A stretch of 15,056 nucleotides of DNA from JBCCYM01 sp039190005 (lineage in GTDB: Bacteria > Pseudomonadota > Gammaproteobacteria > UBA12402). Below, one piece after another: positions 1 through 7,170 of this stretch. The position numbers and the translations under genes were made by a program. The stretch is taken from assembly GCA_039190005.1 (NCBI GenBank), contig JBCCYM010000045.1:1-15056 (forward strand), written 5' to 3'. The notes beneath the pieces are model-generated. The model did not search any database. It was not told the origin of the DNA and saw only the letters and a program-made list of their open reading frames with translations. Numbering within the stretch: position 1 is the first letter of the stretch; each line of letters starts with the position of its first letter.

Positions 1-136
1 GGGGCATTTTTGCTATTATCCCGAAATTTTTGATATATTGATAACATTATGATTTATATACAAAAAATAACCTAAAAAATTTAGATGCGTTTACCCTGGG
101 TTTTTAGTCGAAAATGGCAATATTACTTATGTTTTT

Positions 137-145
137 TGATATAAT
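137..145 (+). promoter_or_regulatory. Probable extended -10 promoter for the glutamate decarboxylase gene
   Basis: A perfect TATAAT at 140-145 is preceded by TG at 137-138, giving the extended -10 form TGnTATAAT. No good -35 hexamer lies at the usual distance; TGGCAA at 115-120 is 19 bp away. Transcription would start near 152, leaving a leader of about 25 nt before the ATG at 177. The rest of 1-136 is AT-rich and I see nothing else in it. Confidence 0.45.
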
Positions 146-176
146 ACACTACTCACTATAAAACTAAGAAAAAATC

Positions 177-1553
177 ATGAAAAAAGTACAAGCAAGCAAT
201 GACATTATCGGTGTCACTTATAGTTCACGATATATGGATATGGCTATTCCCAAATACGCCATGCCTGAAGAAGGTCTACCTGAGAAAGTAGCCTATCAAC
301 TTATTCATGATGAATTACAGCTCGATGGAAAAGCGTCACAGAATCTCGCTTCTTTTGTGTCTACCTGGATGGAACCTGAAGCTGAGCGTTTGATGCAGGA
401 AAGTATTCGCCTCAATTTAGCCGATGAAGATGAGTATCCCCATGTAGTGGAAATAGAGAAACGGTGTGTCAATATCCTCGCCAGGCTTTATCATGCTGAC
501 AGTAATTTGCAATCGACGGGCGCGGCGACTGTCGGTTCTTCTGAAGCGATTATGCTGGCTGGTTTAGCGATGAAATGGCGTTGGCGTAAAAAGAGGCAGC
601 AACTTGGTTTGCCAAGTGATAAACCTAATATTGTCATGGGCATCAATGTGCAAGTCGTGTGGGATAAATTCGCGCGGTATTTTGATGTCGAGCCAAGATT
701 TGTGACACTTGAAGAAAACCAGTATAGTTTAAGCGCTGAGCGCGCGAGACCACTTATCGATGAAAATACCATTGGTGTGGTTGCTATTCTTGGCAGTACA
801 CTTTCGGGTGAGTATGAGAATGTCATGGCAATCAGTGATATGCTCGATGATGTGGCGCGAGAGACCGGTCTTGATATTCCCATTCATGTTGATGCCGCCA
901 GCGGTGGATTTGTTGCCCCGTTTGTCCAAACGGATCTGATTTGGGATTTTAGAGTCAAACGTGTTGTGTCCATCAATGTTTCCGGACATAAATATGGTTT
1001 GGTTTATCCAGGCATTGGTTGGGTATTATGGCGTAGTCAAGATTTTCTGCAAAAAGATCTCATTTTTCATGTCAATTATCTTGGGGGCGAGATGCCAACG
1101 TTTTGCTTAAACTTTTCTCGACCCTCTTCTTACATTATCGGGCAGTATTACAATTTTATTCGCTTAGGGATCTCAGGTTACACTAAAATTATGTGCTCCT
1201 TGAAAGACAGAGCCAACTACTTGCAGCACGAAATCGAAAAGATAGCATTTTTTGAAACCATCAGTAAGTTGAACGCGCTGCCTGTTGTGGTGTGGAAAAT
1301 GAAGCCAGATAGCCCATTTAGCGTTTTTGAACTGACTGAAAAATTACGCCAATATGGTTGGATTATTCCGGCTTACACCTTGCCAAAAAATATTGAACAC
1401 ATCGCTGTTTGTCGTATTGTTGTTAGGGAGCATTTTAGTCGTGATCTCATTGATAATTTGCTTGATGATATGAAAACCAGTATTGATTATCTCACCCAAA
1501 AAAATGGTAAACCGTCAGTTAGCATAAAGCATTCACACTGGAAAGTCTGCTAG
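177..1553 (+). CDS. gadB: Glutamate decarboxylase (PLP-dependent, GadA/GadB family)
   Basis: This cytoplasmic enzyme would convert L-glutamate to 4-aminobutyrate and CO2, using up a proton, as in acid resistance. The 458-residue product lines up along its length with E. coli GadB (466 aa). It keeps the TIGSSEA-type motif as TVGSSEA (118-124), HVDAASGGF (237-245) with the PLP-ring aspartate at 239, and SGHKYGL (269-275), where Lys272 should form the Schiff base. YLGGEMPTF and NFSRPSSYIIGQYY are also typical. The ATG at 177 has no clear Shine-Dalgarno sequence (only AAGAAA upstream). No glutamate/GABA antiporter (gadC) gene is visible nearby; it could lie left of the window. The stop overlaps the convergent nfeD-like gene by 4 nt. 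The family call is firm; a role in acid resistance is inference. Confidence 0.93.
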   Translation: MKKVQASNDIIGVTYSSRYMDMAIPKYAMPEEGLPEKVAYQLIHDELQLDGKASQNLASFVSTWMEPEAERLMQESIRLNLADEDEYPHVVEIEKRCVNILARLYHADSNLQSTGAATVGSSEAIMLAGLAMKWRWRKKRQQLGLPSDKPNIVMGINVQVVWDKFARYFDVEPRFVTLEENQYSLSAERARPLIDENTIGVVAILGSTLSGEYENVMAISDMLDDVARETGLDIPIHVDAASGGFVAPFVQTDLIWDFRVKRVVSINVSGHKYGLVYPGIGWVLWRSQDFLQKDLIFHVNYLGGEMPTFCLNFSRPSSYIIGQYYNFIRLGISGYTKIMCSLKDRANYLQHEIEKIAFFETISKLNALPVVVWKMKPDSPFSVFELTEKLRQYGWIIPAYTLPKNIEHIAVCRIVVREHFSRDLIDNLLDDMKTSIDYLTQKNGKPSVSIKHSHWKVC

Positions 1554-2002
1554 AAGTCCGCTGATAATGCCTTAACGTGTAAAATCACACCATCGACCGC
1601 GGTAATTTCTACGGTGCTGCCACTAGGCATGTCTTCGCCTTTGATTATCCATATGGTATCATGCAGTTTAATTTGCCCTTCACCGTTGACAATCGGTGTT
1701 TTAAGCTTAACTTTTTCACCAATAAAACGATGGTGGCGTTCATGATGTTCAAGCTTATCATGACGGGCCGCCCAGCGTTTGTAAATAGCAAGACCAACGA
1801 CAAAGATAATGACAATGACAACAAACGATGAATCATACCAGTACCAGGAATGTTTGCCAAAAAGTAAGGTTGCTATCGCAATGATAACTGCCGCTATGGC
1901 AGTGACTAACAAATAGCCACGGGCAAAGATTAAATCTAAGATAAAAAAGATAACGGCCAGGATAATCCATACCCACCAGATTTGTAAAATATTTAATATC
2001 AT
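1550..2002 (-). CDS. NfeD-like membrane protein with C-terminal OB-fold domain
   Basis: The 150-residue product has two or three hydrophobic helices in the first half (about 6-46 and 58-72). A basic, His-rich linker (KRWAARHDKLEHHERHH) follows, then a soluble C-terminal domain (about 92-150) with the GEGQIKL...W...G...PSGSTVEI...DGVILHVK pattern of the short NfeD family. These proteins usually partner a stomatin/SPFH protein (QmcA/YbbK type) encoded next door. No SPFH gene is present here, so the partner must be elsewhere or missing. The start ATG is supported by a good GAGGAG ribosome-binding site at 2011-2016, 8 nt away. It lies downstream of waaA-eamA-ubiA on the same strand, separated by a 103-bp gap filled with repeats. 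It may be read through from that operon. Its TAG stop overlaps the decarboxylase stop. Confidence 0.8.
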   Translation of the reverse strand: MILNILQIWWVWIILAVIFFILDLIFARGYLLVTAIAAVIIAIATLLFGKHSWYWYDSSFVVIVIIFVVGLAIYKRWAARHDKLEHHERHHRFIGEKVKLKTPIVNGEGQIKLHDTIWIIKGEDMPSGSTVEITAVDGVILHVKALSADF

Positions 2003-2033
2003 GTCAATATCTCCTCAACCCATCAAAGGGTGG

Positions 2034-2097
2034 TTCCTGAGCCCGCGGTCCCTGAGCCTGCTTGCCCTGAGCCTGTCGAAGGGTCGAAGGGTCGAAG
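2034..2097. repeat. REP-like palindromic repeat cluster (ubiA/nfeD gap)
   Basis: This cluster is built from partial and complete copies of CCCTGAGCCTGTCGAAGGG. The complete copy is at 2065-2083, preceded by two truncated TCCTGAGCC-type units and followed by GTCGAAGG reiterations. The same unit recurs at 5422-5464. The unit is a near-palindrome (CCCT..., ...AGGG) and sits between genes. It is GC-rich compared with its surroundings, which is typical of REP-type intergenic repeats. Confidence 0.7.
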
Positions 2098-2105
2098 CAA
2101 AAAGC

Positions 2106-2972
2106 TCATAAATACGCAACGACGACAGCAACAAAAATTATAACGCCAACCCAACGACTGTGCAAGAACATCGCGAAGCACTGCTCAGGCCGCTCTGATT
2201 TTATCAATTGATGCTCATAGATAAATAAAATAACAGCGATTAACAGACCAATATAATAAGCAAAACCGATGTGAGTAATAAGGCCAAAAATAACTAACAG
2301 TGTTATCATTGCCGCCTGAAATAAACCTATCCACAATCGCGCGTACTTGCCAAACCATATGGCTGTTGATTTAACACCTATCGTTAGATCGTCTTCTTTG
2401 TCGGCCATGGCATACATTGTGTCATAAGCGACCGTCCAACAAAATACCGCGCCGGCTGGCAGCAAACATAGCCATGGCAAACGATTTTCTATAGCACTAT
2501 AGCCCATTAAAATCGGCCAGGCGCCAAAAGTTAAGCCTAAAAATAATTGTGGCCAATAAACAAAGCGTTTCATTAATGGATAGATAGCAATCAGCGCGAA
2601 AGCAATGATGGCCAGTAAAATTGTTAGACGGTTAAGTAAGCCTACCAATACCAGTGCAATAATAGATAAAATGATAAAAATTAAGTAGGCTTCCCATAAA
2701 TGAATGCTGTGTTGTGCTAGAGGGCGTGTTTTGGTGCGTTGCACATGTTTATCAAAACGACGATCATTGATATCATTGATCACACAACCTAAAGCGCGCG
2801 TCACCACAACGCCAATCACAAAAATGATCAAAATTTTAATCGGCGGATGGCCGGCGGCGGCAAACCATAGGCCCCAAAGTGTTGGCCATAATAATAATAA
2901 AATGCCAATGGGACGATCGAAACGCATTAATTTCGCGTATTCTTTTAAACGATAGAGGATACCTTTATTCAT
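2106..2972 (-). CDS. ubiA: 4-hydroxybenzoate polyprenyltransferase
   Basis: This integral-membrane enzyme attaches the polyprenyl tail to 4-hydroxybenzoate, the first committed step in ubiquinone formation. The product has 288 residues (E. coli UbiA 290) and eight or nine hydrophobic helices. Both prenyl-diphosphate/Mg2+ binding motifs are present: NDINDRRFD (66-74) and the second Asp-rich motif YDTMYAMADKEDD (183-195). The flanking KTRPLAQ and MRFDRPIG segments are also diagnostic. The ATG overlaps the end of the upstream transporter gene by 8 nt, which suggests translational coupling. No ubiC (chorismate lyase) gene, its frequent neighbour, is visible. Confident call. Confidence 0.95.
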   Translation of the reverse strand: MNKGILYRLKEYAKLMRFDRPIGILLLLWPTLWGLWFAAAGHPPIKILIIFVIGVVVTRALGCVINDINDRRFDKHVQRTKTRPLAQHSIHLWEAYLIFIILSIIALVLVGLLNRLTILLAIIAFALIAIYPLMKRFVYWPQLFLGLTFGAWPILMGYSAIENRLPWLCLLPAGAVFCWTVAYDTMYAMADKEDDLTIGVKSTAIWFGKYARLWIGLFQAAMITLLVIFGLITHIGFAYYIGLLIAVILFIYEHQLIKSERPEQCFAMFLHSRWVGVIIFVAVVVAYL

Positions 2973-3855
2973 TGGTGTAAGCTTGCTTTTGTGTTGTGAC
3001 TAAAATAATCGCGATTAAAATAAAAATAACCGCGATGATGATCATGGCATTCATTTTTTCCGAGAAAATCAATCGTCCCCAAAATAAACCGGTCAGGCAA
3101 ACAACGCCATTGGCTAAACTATAAAAAACAGGTCCCGCGATTTTTATCAAACGAAAGAGCAAAACATAACCAATACTCGATAAGACAATTTCAAGTATGA
3201 CAATGCCATCGACTTTAGTCAGCGGTAAGCTTAAGGGATAAAATTCGCCGCTGATGAAAACCAGTGGTATCAGTATTAAACTGGCGACAGTCAACATGCC
3301 AGCGGATAAAAATAAATCATTGATGCCACTGGGGCGATATTTATTAATATAAACAATGCAGCAAGCAAAACTCAAAGGTGTTATCAAGGTAATCAGTAAC
3401 CAGTGCGTGGTAAGATTATTTTTTAAATCAGCTGTCGGTATCACAACCATCATAATACCAATGACACCTAAGATCACCCCTATCATGCGCCAATAATTAA
3501 AACGTTCTTGTCTGACCAACAGTGCCAGCGGATAAATAATTAAAGGCACGGTATTGACCATAATGGCGACAATGCCGGCGGGCAAATGAGGGGCGCAAAA
3601 GTACATATTTGTATTGGGAATAGCAATGCCCAGCACGCCGGTAACAATGTAGTAACGCCAAGGGCGCAGCAGAAATTTTCGTCGGCGATACCAATAGGGT
3701 AATGTCATCAATAACAACAAAATTGCCGGCCCCAAAGCTTGCCAAAATGAATAACCTAAAGGGTGTACGCCATGCGTCATGGCATAGCGCGCGATCGTGT
3801 AACCTGATCCCCAAATAAATCCCAATAGGATGAGTAAACTTACTGATTGTGTCAT
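2965..3855 (-). CDS. EamA-family (DMT superfamily) membrane transporter
   Basis: The 296-residue protein has about ten transmembrane helices arranged as two tandem EamA-like halves. The first starts LLILLGFIWGSGYTIARYAM near the N-terminus. The second contains SSIGYVLLFRLIKIAGPVFYSLANGVVCLTGLFWG, the typical end of an EamA repeat. Members of this superfamily export metabolites or amino acids; the substrate cannot be read from sequence. The start codon overlaps the waaA stop as ATGA, and its own end overlaps the ubiA start by 8 nt, so the three genes should be co-translated. Sitting between lipopolysaccharide and quinone genes, a lipid-related substrate is conceivable but unproven. Confidence 0.88.
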   Translation of the reverse strand: MTQSVSLLILLGFIWGSGYTIARYAMTHGVHPLGYSFWQALGPAILLLLMTLPYWYRRRKFLLRPWRYYIVTGVLGIAIPNTNMYFCAPHLPAGIVAIMVNTVPLIIYPLALLVRQERFNYWRMIGVILGVIGIMMVVIPTADLKNNLTTHWLLITLITPLSFACCIVYINKYRPSGINDLFLSAGMLTVASLILIPLVFISGEFYPLSLPLTKVDGIVILEIVLSSIGYVLLFRLIKIAGPVFYSLANGVVCLTGLFWGRLIFSEKMNAMIIIAVIFILIAIILVTTQKQAYTNE

Positions 3856-5135
3856 GAAGTCAATAAACTCCTAATTAAATCAACATGTTTTTTTACCGCG
3901 CCTTGATTGGCGGCAACAACCGCGCGCGCGCGTTCTCCTCGCTGTTGTCGTTCGATATGATTATTGAATAAACGGCAAACAACAGTTGCCAGTGTATCAC
4001 TGTTATCAACAATCTCTAGTGCCTGGGCTTGTTGCAGCAATTTGGCGATATGGGTGAAATTGAAAAGATTGGGACCACTGATAATGGGCAGTTCACAGGC
4101 GGCTGGTTCGATGAGATTGTGCCCACCCACATTGACGAAACTGCCACCGACAAAAGCGACAGTGGCAACTTTGTAGAATAATAGCAGTTCCCCCATGCTA
4201 TCGCCTATGAATATTTGAGTGTCTGGTGGACAATTCTGTCTATCACTGCGCAGCGCGACACGGTAATCACGACGGCATAGCGCGATGATTTCAGCAAAGC
4301 GGTTTGGATGTCTTGGTACTAACAGCAATAAACTGTCAGGAAATTTTTGCTGTATTTGTTTATGCGCCGCGAGGATGGGTGCTTCTTCACCCGCGTGGGT
4401 GCTCGCCGCGATCCAAATAAGACGATGTTGACCCAGGCTTTGAGATAGCTCTTGTGCTTGTTGATCGAGCGTGTCAGGTAATTTTAGGTCAAATTTCATG
4501 TTGCCGGTTATCACACTGCGTCCCGGTAACAGTCCGATATCATAGAAACGTTTGCTATCCGCTTCAGTTTGAGCCGCCACCAGATTAATATTAGCGATTA
4601 ATGGGCGTATCAAATTCCTGACACGCGCGTAATTTGTCGCCGATCTTTCTGATAAACGCGCGTTGGCGACCATGATGGGTATGTGATATTTTTTCAGATA
4701 ATACAAATAATTAGGCCATAATTCCGTTTCCATGAAAATAGCTATCTTTGGCTTTATCTTGCGAAGAAATTTCTTGATGGCGAAAGGCACATCGTAAGGG
4801 ATGTAAAGGTGGGCGATACTGTCGCCGAACGATTTTATGACCTGTTGCGAACCGGTTGATGTGGTACTGGTGATAATAATTTTAATATCAGGATACTGTT
4901 GCTGTACTATTTTAATCAGTGGTATAGCTGCCATTGTCTCGCCCACCGAGACAGCGTGTAACCAAATCGTCTGTTGTTGGTCTGATTTTGTGATGGTGAA
5001 AAAACCGAGACGTTCAGCTAAACGTTGACGCAGGTCAGGCAAGCGTCGAGAGCGCCAAAGCAGGCGTAAATAAATAAACGGCAATGCGAGGTAAAATAAA
5101 ATCGTGTAAACACATCGCCAAAAAACAGTTATCAT
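3852..5135 (-). CDS. waaA: 3-deoxy-D-manno-octulosonic acid (Kdo) transferase
   Basis: This inner-membrane glycosyltransferase (GT30) adds Kdo from CMP-Kdo to the lipid A precursor on the cytoplasmic face. The product is 427 residues (E. coli WaaA 425). It has an N-terminal membrane anchor (about 5-27) followed by a GT-B fold. Diagnostic motifs are HAVSVGE (60-66, with the likely catalytic base Glu66), METELWPN (135-142), NARLSERS (158-165), TGNMKFD (210-216), VPRHPNRF, and the CMP-sugar region GGSFVNVGGHNLIEPA (330-345). It is the first gene of the waaA-eamA-ubiA cluster. The ATG at 5135 has no convincing Shine-Dalgarno sequence. The number of Kdo residues added cannot be told. Confidence 0.95.
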   Translation of the reverse strand: MITVFWRCVYTILFYLALPFIYLRLLWRSRRLPDLRQRLAERLGFFTITKSDQQQTIWLHAVSVGETMAAIPLIKIVQQQYPDIKIIITSTTSTGSQQVIKSFGDSIAHLYIPYDVPFAIKKFLRKIKPKIAIFMETELWPNYLYYLKKYHIPIMVANARLSERSATNYARVRNLIRPLIANINLVAAQTEADSKRFYDIGLLPGRSVITGNMKFDLKLPDTLDQQAQELSQSLGQHRLIWIAASTHAGEEAPILAAHKQIQQKFPDSLLLLVPRHPNRFAEIIALCRRDYRVALRSDRQNCPPDTQIFIGDSMGELLLFYKVATVAFVGGSFVNVGGHNLIEPAACELPIISGPNLFNFTHIAKLLQQAQALEIVDNSDTLATVVCRLFNNHIERQQRGERARAVVAANQGAVKKHVDLIRSLLTS

Positions 5136-5179
5136 AATGTTGTATTGCTAAATTTGAGTCATTAAATTTTGCAAAAATA

Positions 5180-5208
5180 TATACAAAATATCAAGAAAAT
5201 GTGAGCAA
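5180..5208 (-). promoter_or_regulatory. Possible sigma70 promoter for the waaA cluster
   Basis: On the minus strand TTGCTC (5208-5203) and TGTATA (5185-5180) are 17 bp apart, upstream of the waaA ATG at 5135. The region is very AT-rich, so chance matches are likely. Confidence 0.3.
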
Positions 5209-5421
5209 ATTGCATGGTAAGTGCTTGCTTGCAAATAGAATATTGTCGTTATATAATCGTCACCGAATAATATAAAATATATGTTTTGTGCTGATTGCGA
5301 ACATACAAAACAGTATTGTTCTGTATTCAATACATTTCAAGCTGTAAAATTGTAGTATGATAAGCAGTCTGTGGCGTCAAAATATTTACCTACCTAAGGA
5401 TGGCCACTGTAAACTTGCGGT

Positions 5422-5464
5422 CCCTGAGCCTGTCGAAGGGCGGTCCCTGAGCTCGTCGAAGGGG
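5422..5464. repeat. REP-like palindromic repeats, two units
   Basis: Two tandem units, CCCTGAGCCTGTCGAAGGG at 5422-5440 and CCCTGAGCTCGTCGAAGGGG at 5445-5464, are each preceded by CGGT. The first is identical to the complete unit at 2065-2083. The second differs in the centre (CTCG instead of CCTG), which makes it closer to a perfect palindrome. Confidence 0.75.
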
Positions 5465-5545
5465 CGAAAAGAATAAAAGGCATTTGACATATATAATTTT
5501 CTAGAAAAATATTATTCGCTCAGAGTCATAATGACGTGATTTATT

Positions 5546-5580
5546 TTTAACGTTATGCGCGGAAAGTGGCATACGTTAAA
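5546..5580. repeat. Imperfect inverted repeat / hairpin
   Basis: TTTAACGTTATGC (5546-5558) pairs with GCATACGTTAAA (5569-5580) with a single bulged base and a loop of 10 nt. There is no U-tract on either strand, so it is not a standard terminator. It could be an operator or part of a structured RNA. Confidence 0.55.
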
Positions 5581-5748
5581 GAATAAGTAGATAATTATTC
5601 CCTCATTTGAATGAGTCAATCAGGATGATTTAGAGAAAATTAAATGTAACACATTATTTTATAAGAAAGTGTGTGGCCACAAATGGCCCTGCTTGATTTT
5701 TGATGTGATGAGTATTAGTAAATAAGATAATTATGGAGACATTCGTAT

Positions 5749-5991
5749 ATGGTTGTTAGTCAACTTGAAGAGGATTATTTAAAGACGATTCAAGAAAAGC
5801 GCCATGTCGCGCTAGTTTATTTAAAAAATGGCTTGTGTTTGAAAGGCTACCTTGAGATTTTTAATACAACATGCTTAATGTTAAGCTGTGATGGACAATC
5901 TCAACTTATTTGGCGTGATAAACTGGCGAGCATCGTTGATACTAAACAACGTACAATTGACGCTCGACGGCGAAGTAGAGGTATGTATTAA
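5749..5991 (+). CDS. Divergent Hfq-like (Sm-fold) RNA-binding protein
   Basis: The 80-residue product aligns with E. coli Hfq from its N-terminal helix through the Sm core: LEEDYLKTIQEKR for QDPFLNALRRER, then VYLKNGLCLKGYLEIFN for IYLVNGIKLQGQIESFD. The Sm1 signature is kept (Asn27-Gly28, Gly33). The Sm2 signature, normally [YF]KHA, is WRDK at 55-58. The rim arginine patch (RRER) is reduced to QEKR, and the proximal-face Gln before the first Asp is Glu. The tail is short and basic (RRRSRGMY). So the fold should be kept, but the classic uridine-binding and rim contacts are altered. It may be a second, specialised Hfq paralogue. A GGAG ribosome-binding site lies at 5735-5738, 10 nt from the ATG. 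It is not beside miaA or hflX, where canonical hfq usually sits. Family moderately sure; function unknown. Confidence 0.75.
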   Translation: MVVSQLEEDYLKTIQEKRHVALVYLKNGLCLKGYLEIFNTTCLMLSCDGQSQLIWRDKLASIVDTKQRTIDARRRSRGMY

Positions 5992-6081
5992 TTAAAATAC
6001 ATACCCATTGTCCTTCAAGCCGTCCTCAATCCGTTTCTAATTTTTATGCGGATTTAAGCTAGGAACCAAGCAATAAGTTGT

Positions 6082-6108
6082 TCTCTGAGCTTGCCTGGAG
6101 GCCGAAGC
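6082..6108. repeat. Degenerate REP-like unit
   Basis: CTGAGCTTGCCTGGAGGCCGAAGC resembles the CTGAGCCTGTCGAAGGGTCGAAGC arrangement at 2068-2097 but carries several substitutions. It lies just beyond the end of the dksA-type gene and between convergent genes. Confidence 0.4.
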
Positions 6109-6114
6109 ATAAAC

Positions 6115-7164
6115 TTAGCCGTTTTGTTTCTCTTTTATTTCTTCTACTGTTTTACAGTCAATGCACAGTGTCGCGGTTGGGCGTGCTTCAAGACGGTGTA
6201 AACCAATTTCAACGCCACATGCTTCACAATAACCATATTCGCCATCTTCAATAGCCTGTAAAGATTCGTTGATTTTTTTGAGCAATTTCCGTTCGCGATC
6301 GCGCGCGCGTAACTCAAGAGCGAGTCCTTCTTCAAAGGTGGCGCGATCATTAATATCAGGTAAATTAGATGAATCGTCTTTTAAATGATCCACGGTGCTG
6401 TCAACTTGTTCCATCAGCTGCTTTTTATAAGTCATCAGTAGATTTTTAAAGTGTTCGAGAACATCTTTAGTCATATATTGCGCGCTGGTTGGCGATGTAT
6501 CTTTCGCTTTTGTGTCGATAATTTGCGCGATAGCCAGTTTATCAGTCTTTTTTGATTTTTTTCTGGTTGCTGTCTTAGCAATGGACGATTTTCTAGCGGT
6601 AGTTTTTTTAGGTTTAGCTTTTAGCGCAGTTTTTTTCTTGGGCGCGGTTTTTTTAACCGTAGTTTTTTTGGCGACGGTTTTGCGCGTTGTGGTTTTTTTA
6701 GCGGTAGTTTTTTTAGGTTTAGCTTTTAGGGTAGTTTTTTTCTTGGGCGCAGTTTTTTTGGCGACGGTTTTGCGCGCTGTGGTTTTTTTAGCGGTAGTTT
6801 TTTTAAGTTTAGCTTTTAGGGTGGTTTTTTTCTTGGGCGCGGTTTTTTTAACGGCAGTTTTTTTGGCGGCGGTTTTGCGCGCTGTGGTTTTTTTAGCGGT
6901 AGTTTTTTTAGGTTTAGCTTTTAGCGCAGTTTTTTTCTTAGGCGCGGTTTTTTTAACGGCGGTTTTTTTGGCAGTGGTTTTGCGCGCTGTGGTTTTTTTA
7001 GTGGTAGTTTTTTTAGGTTTAGCTTTTAGGGTAGTTTTTTTCTTGGGCACGGTTTTTTTAACAACAGTTTTTTTGGCAGTGGTTTTGCGCGCTGTGGTTT
7101 TTTTAGCAGCGGTTTTTTTGGTAGCGGCTGTTCGAGCCGTAGTTTTTGATTTTTTCGTGGCCAT
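6115..7164 (-). CDS. dksA: DksA-type RNA polymerase-binding regulator with Lys/Ala/Thr repeat tail
   Basis: DksA binds in the secondary channel of RNA polymerase and, with ppGpp, reprogrammes stable-RNA and stress promoters. The C-terminal part (about 231-349) is a full canonical DksA. It has the coiled coil with tip motif DINDRA (Asp270, Asp273, Ala275), the ELRARDRERKLLKKI helix, and a four-Cys zinc finger (Cys313, 316, 334, 337) with the CGVEIGLHRLEARPT and LCIDCKT signatures. E. coli DksA has 151 residues; here about 230 extra residues precede it. Residues 21-190 are five near-perfect repeats rich in KKTTARKT, KKTA and LKAKPKK, like histone H1 or AlgP tails. A strong GGAGG (7171-7175) fixes the ATG at 7164. 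It is transcribed alone. Lys-rich N-terminal extensions occur on some other proteobacterial DksA proteins; nonspecific nucleic-acid binding is inference. Confidence 0.93.
   Translation of the reverse strand: MATKKSKTTARTAATKKTAAKKTTARKTTAKKTVVKKTVPKKKTTLKAKPKKTTTKKTTARKTTAKKTAVKKTAPKKKTALKAKPKKTTAKKTTARKTAAKKTAVKKTAPKKKTTLKAKLKKTTAKKTTARKTVAKKTAPKKKTTLKAKPKKTTAKKTTTRKTVAKKTTVKKTAPKKKTALKAKPKKTTARKSSIAKTATRKKSKKTDKLAIAQIIDTKAKDTSPTSAQYMTKDVLEHFKNLLMTYKKQLMEQVDSTVDHLKDDSSNLPDINDRATFEEGLALELRARDRERKLLKKINESLQAIEDGEYGYCEACGVEIGLHRLEARPTATLCIDCKTVEEIKEKQNG
6595..7104 (-). repeat. In-frame 105-bp tandem repeats (five units) in dksA
   Basis: These encode residues 21-55, 56-90, 91-125, 126-155 and 156-190. 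Four units are 35 codons long. The fourth is 30 codons, missing one five-residue KKTxV-type block. Each unit reads KKTTARKT, then AKKT, KKTAPKKKT, LKAKPKK, TTA. The high DNA-level similarity points to recent unequal recombination or slippage. Copy number is probably variable between strains. Confidence 0.9.
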
Positions 7165-7170
7165 GGTTTG

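Larger units (their letters stand above)
5136..5748. other. 613-bp intergenic region without a credible gene
   Basis: No open frame here looks like a protein. The 60-codon minus-strand frame at 5148-5330 has no ribosome-binding site or family features. A 39-codon plus-strand frame from 5357 runs through repeat DNA. The stretch contains the possible waaA promoter (5180-5208), a REP-like pair (5422-5464), an AT palindrome centred on TTTTCTAGAAAA near 5500, a strong hairpin (5546-5580) and a short GGCCA-CAAA-TGGCC hairpin (5675-5688) followed by a T-rich stretch. It could encode a small RNA, but no terminator with a clean U-tract is visible. Confidence 0.6.

Noticed and set aside
5148..5330. 60-codon minus-strand frame upstream of waaA
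   Set aside because: AT-rich, no ribosome-binding site, no recognisable domain, and it overlaps the probable waaA promoter.
5357..5475. 39-codon plus-strand frame from an ATG in the 613-bp gap
   Set aside because: Half of it is translated REP-like repeat, and there is no ribosome-binding site.
5485..5500. TTGACA next to TATAAT as a strong promoter in the gap
   Set aside because: The two hexamers are almost touching instead of about 17 bp apart, so they cannot serve the same promoter.
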